Shown one piece after another: positions 34,908 to 43,363 of a stretch of 64,000 nucleotides of DNA. The stretch spans positions 1-64,000 of the forward strand of contig JABWBO010000002.1 in the NCBI GenBank assembly GCA_013360465.1, written 5' to 3'. Each line of letters opens with the position of its first letter. Position 1 is the stretch's first letter. A program made the translations under genes and the position numbers. The stretch comes from Anaerolineae bacterium (lineage in GTDB: Bacteria > Chloroflexota > Anaerolineae > Aggregatilineales > Phototrophicaceae). The notes under the pieces are model-generated. The model was not told where the DNA came from, did not search any database, and saw only the letters and a list, made by a program, of their open reading frames with translations.

Positions 34908-34993
34908 CGATCCCACCTGTGGATGCTTCCTGTACAAGCGAATTACTCTATGATAAGAGACATTATCACGAGTAAGTTCACCACGAGAAGCGC

Positions 34994-36112
34994 TCATACT
35001 GCACGCAGCGTGAGCGCACTCGTTTTCCAGCCCGCCTGGATGCGGATTACGGTTTCATCCCATGAACGGACGCCGCTTGTTGCATCAGCAGCTTCGACGT
35101 TATGGGCACCAACCGCACACATCATTTGGGTGCAGACCTCCAGGCTTTCACCTCGGATAATGGATAACAACAGCGCCCCATAAGCAGAATCGCCTGCGCC
35201 GGTTGTGCCCACAACGTCCACCAGGAACGCCGGATGGAATTGTTCGGATTCGGGCGCGATATTGACATGACCGATGCGCTTAAAGATTCGCCGCATGCGT
35301 TGGGCAGAACCGCTCTTCAGATATACTCCATACTCGCCGAGTTTGAACCCCACCAATGCGCAGTTACCCATTGCAAGCAGCTCGTCTGCCAAGTCGCGCA
35401 GGTACGAAAGTGTTGCGAACTCATGCCACGCTCGCCGCATTGTCTTCTGTTGCTCGGGATGCACCATAAAAAGAGCTTCTTCGATACTTGGTACAAAGAC
35501 GTCCACGTTGGGAAGTACACGTTCCAGTATCCGATGCCAGTTTGCGTGACCACTCTCGGAGGATGGATCAGGAAGAGACATGTCAAGAGAGGTAATTACA
35601 CCCGCTTGATGGACTTTGCGAAATATCTCTACCAGCTCATCGCCATCCTTTGCATACATACGGGGCAAAATGGGTGGGTAGCCGAGATGGAAGATCTTTG
35701 CATGGTCCACCATTGCATAATCAACATCCAAGCTGCCAAACAGCGCGTTGGTGCCAGTACAGTGCAAGAAAACGCGATCTATCTTCTCGGGAGAAAGAAC
35801 GATGGTGTATGAACTCTCCTGCCCTTCTCGAACGCGAATGAATCGAGTCAGACTGGAATCGCGCTTTTCCAGAAATGCAATTATCATCTGACCAAGTAAA
35901 TCACTACCGACATTAGACATCAGCGCCACATTTGCGCCCAGTCGATGTAAAGCAAGTCCGGTGTTTGAGACCGCCCCGCCTGTGGAGATTCCGAGTGGAC
36001 CTACTTCTGAGAGCTTTCCTGGAGATGCCAGAGCTTGGGCATCCACGTGATCCATCTTCGGCAGAAGATCCAGGCAAAGGTGTCCACAAACAACAATATC
36101 TACTGAGTTCAT
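34994..36112 (-). CDS. PfkB-family carbohydrate kinase, probable fructokinase
   Basis: The 372-aa kinase belongs to the ribokinase/PfkB family. It has the N-terminal GGAVSNTGLALHRLGA motif and the C-terminal catalytic loop VGTTGAGDSAYGALL with its Asp base. Sugar specificity is not evident from sequence. It is divergent from amylosucrase, which releases fructose from sucrose, so fructose is the likeliest substrate. An insertion around residues 215-285 makes the protein longer than typical fructokinases of about 310 residues. Adenosine or ribose kinase activity cannot be excluded. Confidence 0.85.
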   Translation of the reverse strand: MNSVDIVVCGHLCLDLLPKMDHVDAQALASPGKLSEVGPLGISTGGAVSNTGLALHRLGANVALMSNVGSDLLGQMIIAFLEKRDSSLTRFIRVREGQESSYTIVLSPEKIDRVFLHCTGTNALFGSLDVDYAMVDHAKIFHLGYPPILPRMYAKDGDELVEIFRKVHQAGVITSLDMSLPDPSSESGHANWHRILERVLPNVDVFVPSIEEALFMVHPEQQKTMRRAWHEFATLSYLRDLADELLAMGNCALVGFKLGEYGVYLKSGSAQRMRRIFKRIGHVNIAPESEQFHPAFLVDVVGTTGAGDSAYGALLLSIIRGESLEVCTQMMCAVGAHNVEAADATSGVRSWDETVIRIQAGWKTSALTLRAV

Positions 36113-36261
36113 TTTTGAGCAGCTACCCTACGACAATGTTGAACTTGCCATAATTGTGGCTCACCGATGGCTAATTTTCGCCTAAATATCTTGGTTTGCC
36201 AACTGTTTTAATCCGAGTGCCGGAATGCGCTTCGCGTATCTGCCCGCCTCTACCGATTTCC

Positions 36262-36394
36262 ATGAAAAGGAGCAACAATTAATGGGCGTTAGCCGGTACC
36301 ACAGGTCAAAATGAACCACTGCCATTCTCACGGAACGGACGTAATCGCAGCAGCACTTCTCCCGTCTCGGTCGCCAATGGAGTCTACAGAATGA
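36262..36394 (+). promoter_or_regulatory. Chain of three short overlapping ORFs before amylosucrase
   Basis: Three tiny frames follow each other with stop/start overlaps: 36262-36282 (6 codons), 36282-36314 (10 codons, TAATG overlap) and 36311-36394 (27 codons, ATGA overlap). The last stop overlaps the amylosucrase ATG at 36391 (ATGA). The second frame has AAAAGGAG ten bases upstream. They may be leader peptides for translational coupling, or chance. The rest of the 278-bp gap between the divergent genes shows no clear promoter. Confidence 0.3.
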
Positions 36395-38337
36395 GCGATA
36401 ACCCCGCTTGGTTCTCCGACGAGTCCGTCATAGCGCTTGAGCGAATTCGCCCCCTACTGGATGCGGCACTAGAAACAGATTCCGACCGCGCGAGATTCTT
36501 CAAACGTCTAGAGGCGCTCTTTCCGACTATCTTCGAGATGTTCTTGAACCTCTACGGTTGGCGTTACGACTGCCATTACCATTTGGAACGGACGCTTGTT
36601 GAGTTGGCACATGCCTTTCGGCACAGATCGACCGCGTTACGTATTGTCGACGAAGGCAGGGAATCGAATCCTGGTTGGTTCACTGGCGAACAAATGGTGG
36701 GCGCAGTCTGCTATGTCGATCTCTTTGCCCGGGATCTTCCGGGGCTTCGTTCTCAACTGCCCTATCTGAAGGAGCTTGGTGTTACTTACTTGCATCTAAT
36801 GCCTTTGTTTAAGTCGCCGGAGACAAACAGTGATGGCGGCTACGCGGTAAGTAGCTTCCGAGAGGTGGATCCGCGCATTGGTACTATGAAGGAATTGGAG
36901 GATCTAGCCGGTGAGTTTCGAGCGCACGGCATCAGCATCGTCGTGGACTTTGTGTTCAATCACACATCCGATGAACACGAATGGGCGAAGCGCGCGCTTC
37001 AAGGTGACAAACGATATCAGGCTTACTATCGAATGTTCGATGATCGCTCGATGCCCGATGCCTATGAGCCGCAGCTGCGCGAGATTTTTCCAGACCAGTC
37101 GCCTGGCAGCTTCTCGTTTCGCCCAGAAATCAACAAGTGGGTCTGGACAACCTTCAACAGCTTTCAATGGGATCTCAACTACGCCAACCCGGAAGTCTTC
37201 CGGGCAATGCTTGCCGAAATGCTTTTCCTCGCAAACCGAGGCGCAGATGTACTTCGACTTGATGCTGTTCCGTTTGTATGGAAAGAGCCAGGGACAAACT
37301 GCGAAAACCTGCCAGGGGTCCATTGGATTTTGCGAGCCTTCAACGCACTAACCCGCGTTGCGGCACCCGGGTTGTTGTTCAAGTCCGAGGCAATTGTCCA
37401 TCCACGAGATGTACGCAGCTACATGACTACTGACAAATGCCAGATATCGTACAACCCAATTCTCATGAGCCATCTGTGGGATGCCCTGGCAACCCGTGAA
37501 ATATTTATGATGCGCCATGCGATGCAACATCGATTTGCACTTCCAGACGGGTGTACATGGGTCAATTACGTTCGTTCCCACGATGACATCGGATGGGGCT
37601 TTGCGGACGAAGATGCAGCAAGCGTCGGGATCAACGGGCGAGATCACCGATACTTCCTCAACCAGTACTACATTGGCAGATTCACTGGGAGTTTTGCACG
37701 CGGAATGCCGTTCAACTACAACCCCCGTACCCAGGACATGCGTATTTCTGGAACAACTGCTTCGCTGGCAGGATTGGAACGCGCTATTCAATCAGGCGAT
37801 GTCACCGAGATGTCTCATTCGATTCGCCGCATACTACTCGTGTACGGCGTTGTACTCAGCATCGGTGGAATACCCCTTCTCTATCTGGGCGATGAGCTGG
37901 CAACGCTCAATGACTACAGCTTTCAAGAAGATTTGGGCAAGGCTGGCGATAGCCGTTGGATTCATCGTCCCGCCTTTTCAGTTGAACGCTGGACACGCAG
38001 AGACGATAAATCCACACCTGAAGGAGCCGTGTACCAAAGCCTGCTGAAAATGATCCGCGCCCGAACAAGGACACCTGCCTTTGCCGGGGCAGACACGGAT
38101 TTCTTCGATGTGTACAACAAGCATATCTTCGCATATCTTCGGTCAGGAGCCGTTCTGGTGCTGGCGAACTTCTCGGAGTATGACCAAACCGTCGCTGCTG
38201 ATGCTCTGCTCAGCATCCAACCAAATCTAGCAGACGGCGCCCATGATTTGATTGCAGATCAACCGATATCCCTTACCACCGATCTCGCTATTCCGGGGTA
38301 CGGATTGCTCTGGCTAGATGCCCGAAAGCGTGAGTGA
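36391..38337 (+). CDS. ams: Amylosucrase (GH13_4)
   Basis: The 648-aa enzyme makes alpha-1,4-glucan from sucrose and releases fructose, with no nucleotide sugar needed. The nucleophile Asp291 (VLRLDAV), acid/base Glu333 (KSEAIVHP) and stabiliser Asp398 (RSHDD) are each five positions after the Asp286, Glu328 and Asp393 of the Neisseria polysaccharea enzyme. The N-terminal helical domain of about 95 residues is present, and VFNHTSDEHEWA is intact. The ATG at 36391 has GGAG eight bases upstream. A trehalose synthase or sucrose hydrolase of the same subfamily is less likely on overall fit. It converges on the methylase gene with a 1-bp gap. Confidence 0.9.
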   Translation: MSDNPAWFSDESVIALERIRPLLDAALETDSDRARFFKRLEALFPTIFEMFLNLYGWRYDCHYHLERTLVELAHAFRHRSTALRIVDEGRESNPGWFTGEQMVGAVCYVDLFARDLPGLRSQLPYLKELGVTYLHLMPLFKSPETNSDGGYAVSSFREVDPRIGTMKELEDLAGEFRAHGISIVVDFVFNHTSDEHEWAKRALQGDKRYQAYYRMFDDRSMPDAYEPQLREIFPDQSPGSFSFRPEINKWVWTTFNSFQWDLNYANPEVFRAMLAEMLFLANRGADVLRLDAVPFVWKEPGTNCENLPGVHWILRAFNALTRVAAPGLLFKSEAIVHPRDVRSYMTTDKCQISYNPILMSHLWDALATREIFMMRHAMQHRFALPDGCTWVNYVRSHDDIGWGFADEDAASVGINGRDHRYFLNQYYIGRFTGSFARGMPFNYNPRTQDMRISGTTASLAGLERAIQSGDVTEMSHSIRRILLVYGVVLSIGGIPLLYLGDELATLNDYSFQEDLGKAGDSRWIHRPAFSVERWTRRDDKSTPEGAVYQSLLKMIRARTRTPAFAGADTDFFDVYNKHIFAYLRSGAVLVLANFSEYDQTVAADALLSIQPNLADGAHDLIADQPISLTTDLAIPGYGLLWLDARKRE

Positions 38338-38338
38338 G

Positions 38339-39391
38339 CTAAACTCGACGCAGGACATACAGCCGTGGATGAATTCCACGAAGCGTAATCGGAAGCTCGC
38401 GCTCCAGCGCCCAATCAGGCGTTTCCTGCAGAACCGCCTGCATCAAGCGCTTTTCATGAGTGAGTACTGTGAATTTTGTAGACAACTTTGAGACTCGAGC
38501 AGCTTCTCGAAACAATGCCGGATACAGCGACACATTGGCACTGTGCGATCCTACAAGATGTCCAAAGGGCAAATCTGCGCAAAGCGCCTCGAAAGAATTG
38601 TCATCAAAAGGCATAGCACGTACATCAGCCAAAACATAGTGTATCTGACTGCGGATTTTTGCGTTCGTGGCATTGATCAAAGCGCAAGAGATATTCACGG
38701 CGTCGACGTCAACAGCAACAACCTGACAACTGGCATCTCTTAAGGCGTGTTCAACTGCAATACTCCCAGAACCACACATAAGATTGCAGAGCATCCCAGC
38801 ATCGGGACAAGACAAGAGGCTCATCGCGTACGCTACAGTTCCGTTCAAGGCACCTGGCATATCGCAATGCCTCCATGCTCGTGTAGCAAGCGGGCGCGAA
38901 GTCAGGCGAACAAGGGTCTCCCATGCCCTTGCATCCGATGTTCGGCGAATGCGGAGAAGCAAGTCTCCCGATTCGTCATCGTGCTTTAAGCCTAACTCGT
39001 TGGTAATGGCTGATTTCAGCCGGTTCATGACCGCACTATCGGAGCCGGCAGCGGCGAGATGAAACGTATTGAACTCGCGAAGCTTCGAGCCATCGAGCAT
39101 GGAACGAAGTTGAGTGAGCAACCGACGAAAGTGCTGGTTGCCCAACAACGCCTTTGGTCGAGGGATATCGTGCCGAATCACTGAGTGAACCGATTGCACA
39201 GACTTCAAACGTCCCACACAAGCGACGTCAGAAGCTGCAAAGCGAATTTCACTCGGACCAGTTTCAAGAACCACAGCCCTAGAGCCGAATACGCTCCTGA
39301 TTTCGCGCTCGGCAACTTCGCCAAGCCCAGGAACGAGTTCAGCTATCAGGTTGAAATCAAACGATTCAGATTGCTTCGAAGCTTTTGGCAT
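38339..39391 (-). CDS. THUMP-domain RNA guanine-N2 methyltransferase (Trm14/TrmN type)
   Basis: The 350-aa protein joins an N-terminal THUMP-like RNA-binding region (about residues 60-165) to a Rossmann methyltransferase. The SAM loop is NLMCGSGSIAVEHAL and the catalytic motif IV is ADLPFG, near residue 272. The N/D-P/L-P-F form is typical of RNA m2G methylases. Related Thermus and archaeal enzymes methylate tRNA G6. A 16S or 23S rRNA substrate is possible. It lies directly downstream of tRNA genes but beyond a terminator, so co-transcription is doubtful. Confidence 0.82.
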   Translation of the reverse strand: MPKASKQSESFDFNLIAELVPGLGEVAEREIRSVFGSRAVVLETGPSEIRFAASDVACVGRLKSVQSVHSVIRHDIPRPKALLGNQHFRRLLTQLRSMLDGSKLREFNTFHLAAAGSDSAVMNRLKSAITNELGLKHDDESGDLLLRIRRTSDARAWETLVRLTSRPLATRAWRHCDMPGALNGTVAYAMSLLSCPDAGMLCNLMCGSGSIAVEHALRDASCQVVAVDVDAVNISCALINATNAKIRSQIHYVLADVRAMPFDDNSFEALCADLPFGHLVGSHSANVSLYPALFREAARVSKLSTKFTVLTHEKRLMQAVLQETPDWALERELPITLRGIHPRLYVLRRV

Positions 39392-39434
39392 GCAAGTGCA
39401 GATAGAGAATCAGAATGGAACTTCAAGATAAAAC

Positions 39435-39485
39435 AGACAAACCCAACTAGCCCTGAGGCGCGTACGGGTTTGTCTGAAGTGGCAC
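39435..39485 (-). terminator. Intrinsic terminator of the tRNA-Glu/tRNA-Arg transcript
   Basis: A perfect 10-bp inverted repeat (39435-39444 with 39476-39485) lies six bases beyond the tRNA-Glu 3' end. On the minus strand it is followed by GTTTTA. Confidence 0.75.
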
Positions 39486-39490
39486 AAGTG

Positions 39491-39563
39491 TGCCCCATAG
39501 GGGATTCGAACCCCTGTTTTGGCCTTGAGAGGGCCACGTCCTAGGCCTCTAGACGAATGGGGC
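39491..39563 (-). tRNA. tRNA-Glu (anticodon CTC)
   Basis: A complete cloverleaf can be folded. The acceptor GCCCCAT pairs with ATGGGGC and the T-arm holds GTTCGAATC. The anticodon stem TGGCC/GGCCA encloses loop CTCTCAA, giving anticodon CTC for codon GAG. No CCA is encoded. It follows tRNA-Arg by 60 bp on the same strand, and both probably come from one precursor. Confidence 0.95.
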
Positions 39564-39623
39564 AGAGATCTGAAATGTTACCAGGACCATCCAGGCAAAT
39601 CAAGCCGCAAGCCATTACCCCGT

Positions 39624-39696
39624 TGCGCCCAGAGGGATTCGAACCCCCGACCGATGGTTCCGAAGACCATTGCTCTATCCACTGAGCTATGAGCGC
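39624..39696 (-). tRNA. tRNA-Arg (anticodon TCG)
   Basis: The acceptor GCGCTCA pairs with TGGGCGC (one G-U), the D-arm is GCTC/GAGC and the T-loop is TTCGAAT. The anticodon stem ATGGT/ACCAT encloses loop CTTCGGA, giving anticodon TCG for codon CGA. CCA is not encoded. It is the first gene of the pair and has a consensus-like promoter 16 bp upstream. Confidence 0.95.
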
Positions 39697-39711
39697 ATAA
39701 CCATCAACACG

Positions 39712-39740
39712 ATTGTATTTGCCGGATCATTTCTGGTCAA
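39712..39740 (-). promoter_or_regulatory. Promoter of the tRNA-Arg/tRNA-Glu pair
   Basis: On the minus strand TTGACC (39735-39740) and TACAAT (39712-39717) are 17 bp apart. The -35 box overlaps the stop codon region of the STAND regulator gene, so the tRNA promoter is embedded in its 3' end. Confidence 0.75.
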
Positions 39741-42112
39741 CCGGCAACTCTACGCTCAAATGTCGCACGGTTATGCTTGCTTACTTGAAGCCCTATTACG
39801 TCGCCCAGCTGTCCCTGAATTGTCTCTGCCTGCGTGAGCAGTTCATTTGCCTCTACAAACTTGCCGCGTTCAACAAGGATCGCTGCAAGATTGGACTTCG
39901 CGCGGGCAATGCTGAATTGATCTTCCAGACGTTGTGCGCATAACAACGCCTCCGCGAGGTAGCGATTTGCGATTTCCATCATCCCTAGGCGCGCGCGGCA
40001 TCTTCCTATTATCGTACAGCCACGTATACGGAGCTGAAAATCGTGCTTGGCGGCAGCAAGAGCTTGCTCTGCGAGCCGCAATGACATTCGGTAATCCCCT
40101 ATCAAGTAACAAGCTTCTGCGAGCATCGCCTGCACAAGAGGGTCGGCACGAAGATGACGAAGTAACTGGAATGCCGTGCGTCCGTCATTCTGATCAATGG
40201 CAATTTGAGCAGAAACAAGAGACAGTCGATGGCGGAACACAGCATCTTCTACCGCAAACAATGATTGTGACGCGCGTCGCAAGAGGTTCTGAGCCCATGA
40301 GTAGCTCCCCTGCAAGGCGAGTGTCTGCGCCCATTCCACCAGTGCGACTGCCTGATCCCGAAAACTGCCTTCTCGACCACAGTCCAAGACCGTTCTAGAC
40401 AGCAGATCGGCGGCGGACGATACATCACCCAACCGGCGTAGCGAAACGGCATGCGCAATTTGGAGATATGGGTCGGCTGTTGGCTGGAGATGCCACAGAA
40501 ACTCCAGAACCCTTATCCACTCTGCTGCGTCCAGGGAATCGCGCCGCTCTTCCCAGATCGCCCTCGCCCACCGCAACAGGACGTCAATAGGAAGAGATAT
40601 CCCATTTCCATCAGCAATCTCCAGGATTATACCTGGCAGCAGCGGGTTGGAGACCTCTTCTTGGAAGATGGAGACTATCTCGCTAACTACTTGCCTGACG
40701 AGACCTGGCGTGCTGTAACTTCGCTTGACAAAAAGCCTTGCAGCTTCCAGTAATACATAGCAGTCTGCCTGAATTCGATGAGCGAGCATTTGCGACACCA
40801 GATTATTGATCGCATCCGCTGACAATGCACTACTCCGCATCGAGCGAACATCACCTAGGCAGGTCTGCCGCCTACCCGCTAGAGCCAGCAGACACCAGAG
40901 CCGGCGTGTAGCATCATCCTGGCGATTAAAGGTATGAGCAAGCATCTGGAGGACAACATCATGTTCAAGCGAATGCCAGTCCAGATCATCCCATCTTGCT
41001 GCGGCAACGCGAAGAGCTAGCGGATGCCCTCCGAAAGCCGAAAACAACTCATCACTCACTACCGCAGACAATTCGGCATCGGCGACGCCTCGAATGTTTA
41101 GAACATCCTCAACAACCTCCCTTGCGGAAACGCGATCGAGCGCCGGAATTTGAACATGGTGGGTCACTGTCTCCGGCAGAGCGACAAGTTCATCCGAAAC
41201 AATGATCACAATGGCGTCAACAAGTTCCTTGAGCAGATCATTGAATACAGCGCCCACCCGGCACAAGGAAGCAGAGTCATCGATGACGATAACGGTCTTG
41301 TACACCGAAAGAATCTGACGCAACTCGCTGGGCACGTCTTCGACACACACGTTCGCCGCGATTGCACGTCGTAACTCCGCCACCGAATCGTGCTGAGAAA
41401 CCCAAATGACCCGTTGAACATCAGAAGTCGCTATCAGACGTGCTACGAGATGCTCCGCTACAGATGATTTCCCGATTCCTGCGATCCCGGTGATCAGAAT
41501 ATGCGCGATGGGCGATGAGACACAATGCGTGAACAATCCCCTGATAAGGTCCTCTCTGCCGAAAAGCCTCGTTCTCCCCCGGGTCGGAAGTGCGATTATC
41601 AGACGGCGATAACGTTGCTCAATGCGCGTCTCGTGCTCAAGCTCAATCAGCTCGCGCGTGAGCAATTTGATACCCAGGTTAACATAACGTCTCAGCGTGC
41701 GCTCATCTACACCGTATGCCTGAGCAAGCGTTTCTACACTGAAGCTTGGCGTTGCCTGAACATACCGGTGGAATAACACGCTCCAGGCGACTAGCGGGAG
41801 AGCGGCTGCCTGGCTGTCCGCGAGTACAGCAGCCATTACTTGATCGAGAGTTGCTTCATCTGCAACTGGGCGCAGCTTGTGATTGAGTCGAAATTCGTCC
41901 AACTTTCTTGTGATGATGGACAGAAGTATCTTGTGCAGGGCGTATTCACTGGCAAATTCTGAAGGAGGGAAATCGGGGGATGCGATTGCGGCATCAACAA
42001 GCTGCAGATGAAGAAGCCCTTCGTATCGCGATCCATCTGACGACGCGAATACCAGGGCGTTCAGCGCCGCGGCTACTGCCTCTCGCGTAATGTACAATTC
42101 ACCATGTGGCAT
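39737..42112 (-). CDS. STAND-type NTPase regulator with HTH and TPR repeats
   Basis: The 791-aa protein has four parts. An N-terminal region of about 120 residues has no known motif. A helix-turn-helix lies at about 124-155 (ETLAQAYGVDERTLRRYV). The NB-ARC/NACHT-type NTPase has Walker A GIAGIGKSS (209-217) and Walker B VIVIDD (Asp278, Asp279). The C-terminal half consists of TPR-like helical repeats. Such signal-transduction ATPases switch on ligand binding. The target genes and ligand are unknown. It overlaps the unknown 263-aa gene by 14 nt, and through that gene it is linked to smpB and the S41 protease. A defence role is possible but unsupported. Confidence 0.85.
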   Translation of the reverse strand: MPHGELYITREAVAAALNALVFASSDGSRYEGLLHLQLVDAAIASPDFPPSEFASEYALHKILLSIITRKLDEFRLNHKLRPVADEATLDQVMAAVLADSQAAALPLVAWSVLFHRYVQATPSFSVETLAQAYGVDERTLRRYVNLGIKLLTRELIELEHETRIEQRYRRLIIALPTRGRTRLFGREDLIRGLFTHCVSSPIAHILITGIAGIGKSSVAEHLVARLIATSDVQRVIWVSQHDSVAELRRAIAANVCVEDVPSELRQILSVYKTVIVIDDSASLCRVGAVFNDLLKELVDAIVIIVSDELVALPETVTHHVQIPALDRVSAREVVEDVLNIRGVADAELSAVVSDELFSAFGGHPLALRVAAARWDDLDWHSLEHDVVLQMLAHTFNRQDDATRRLWCLLALAGRRQTCLGDVRSMRSSALSADAINNLVSQMLAHRIQADCYVLLEAARLFVKRSYSTPGLVRQVVSEIVSIFQEEVSNPLLPGIILEIADGNGISLPIDVLLRWARAIWEERRDSLDAAEWIRVLEFLWHLQPTADPYLQIAHAVSLRRLGDVSSAADLLSRTVLDCGREGSFRDQAVALVEWAQTLALQGSYSWAQNLLRRASQSLFAVEDAVFRHRLSLVSAQIAIDQNDGRTAFQLLRHLRADPLVQAMLAEACYLIGDYRMSLRLAEQALAAAKHDFQLRIRGCTIIGRCRARLGMMEIANRYLAEALLCAQRLEDQFSIARAKSNLAAILVERGKFVEANELLTQAETIQGQLGDVIGLQVSKHNRATFERRVAG

Positions 42113-42890
42113 CGGGAAAAGTCATCACTCCTGTATTTACCCCAATGCGCTTGTACATGTGAAATCCTGTGAAGGGATACCCAAGAATGCCGTCGTGAAT
42201 TGCCCATGACCGCCCACGAACCGTCTTCCATGCGGTGTCATTCCGAAATGGTGTTAATCCGGAAAGCTTGCCGTTGAGCGTTCCTCCTGGGCGAAACTCA
42301 CGGTCGATAGCGCGCATCTCCTGCAATCCACGGACATAGGAAAAACCATAGCGTTCAAACACGATTGCATTGTGATACGACAGCGGTTCGATGAAGAATA
42401 GATCATGAGACATTCGCTGGACAAAGGATTCAAACATGGGCACAAGCTGTCGAAAGACCCTCAAGCCTGCCCTTACCTGCCCTGGCGCAAGCCCGGCGCG
42501 CATGGCTGCTATTTCGGCAGGCACATTTCGTGATGTAGTCCCTAATTGCGTCCTGTTGCCATCCGGGTCAATATCCGTGTTGAAACGTGGCGCGTCTGGG
42601 TCATTGATGACGACTAGAAGTACAAGGAGTTGGTTGTTAAATGTATCTGCCATGTTGAGGTAAAACATCGGATCAGGATCGTGTGCCTGTCGGCGAATCT
42701 CGATTTCTAGCGCGCGACTGCCCTCGGGAGCACGTATCTTCACAACCGAAAGCCGTTCGAAAGTAAGCGCTTCAGGATCAATCCCATATTTCACTAACAG
42801 CCAGTCTGGAACCAGCATCCGATATACGGCATATTTTTCTTCCGGCGGCAGTGCATTGATACCGCGTATCGAGCTTGGGAAGCTGATCAT
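42099..42890 (-). CDS. Conserved-looking protein of unknown function
   Basis: I do not recognise this 263-aa protein. It is soluble, with no signal or membrane segment. Distinct strings are NDPDAPRFNTD, RNVPAEIAAMRAGLAPGQ, FFIEPLSYHNAIVFERYGF and RGRSWAIHDGILGYPF. Several His, Asp and Arg residues could form a metal or phosphate site. The NAIVFERYGF part recalls the end of GNAT acetyltransferases, but the acetyl-CoA loop is absent. It overlaps smpB by 4 nt and the STAND gene by 14 nt, so it is made in the same operon. Confidence 0.75.
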   Translation of the reverse strand: MISFPSSIRGINALPPEEKYAVYRMLVPDWLLVKYGIDPEALTFERLSVVKIRAPEGSRALEIEIRRQAHDPDPMFYLNMADTFNNQLLVLLVVINDPDAPRFNTDIDPDGNRTQLGTTSRNVPAEIAAMRAGLAPGQVRAGLRVFRQLVPMFESFVQRMSHDLFFIEPLSYHNAIVFERYGFSYVRGLQEMRAIDREFRPGGTLNGKLSGLTPFRNDTAWKTVRGRSWAIHDGILGYPFTGFHMYKRIGVNTGVMTFPDATW

Positions 42891-43363
42891 TCTCGATCTC
42901 GCCCCTTCAGTGCCTGTCGGATTTGACGTTCACTTTCGCGTTTTGCTTCATCGGCGCGCTTATCATAGAGTTTCTTGCCCTTTGCCAGGGCTATCTCAAT
43001 TTTGGCGCGACCTCGCTGTAGAAAAACCATCGTCGGAATCGCTGTGTATCCGCGTTCACGCATACGCGTGATGATCTGTGCGATCTCCTTTCGGCGTAAC
43101 AGGAGCTTGCGTGGGCGCAATGGATCTGAGAGCCCATAAATACCCGCTTGCTCATACACCTTGATGTGAACGTTCATCAGCCAGAGTTCACCTTCCCGTT
43201 CCTGAACGAATCCATCCTGCAGATTGATGTTGTGCGCGCGGATGGACTTAATTTCAGGACCTGTCAACACCAGCCCCGCCTGAAATGTGCGCTCTAGATG
43301 GTAGTCATGCGAGGCGCGTCGATTGCGGCTTACAACTTTGATAGCATCTTGCTCTTCATTCAT
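42887..43363 (-). CDS. smpB: SmpB, tmRNA-binding protein for trans-translation
   Basis: The 158-aa protein binds tmRNA and brings it to stalled ribosomes. It begins with the typical NRRASHDYHLERTFQAG, followed by GPEIKSIRAHNINLQDGF, VHIKVYEQAG and RPRKLLLRRKEI, and ends with the basic tail KGKKLYDKR. The length is usual. It overlaps the S41 protease gene by 4 nt on one side and the unknown gene by 4 nt on the other. No tmRNA (ssrA) is found in the window. Confidence 0.97.
   Translation of the reverse strand: MNEEQDAIKVVSRNRRASHDYHLERTFQAGLVLTGPEIKSIRAHNINLQDGFVQEREGELWLMNVHIKVYEQAGIYGLSDPLRPRKLLLRRKEIAQIITRMRERGYTAIPTMVFLQRGRAKIEIALAKGKKLYDKRADEAKRESERQIRQALKGRDRE

Noticed and set aside
39737-42112. 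Antiphage defence system centred on the STAND protein
   Set aside because: No nuclease, TIR, protease or other effector domain is fused or adjacent in a defence-like cassette, and the neighbours are housekeeping genes.
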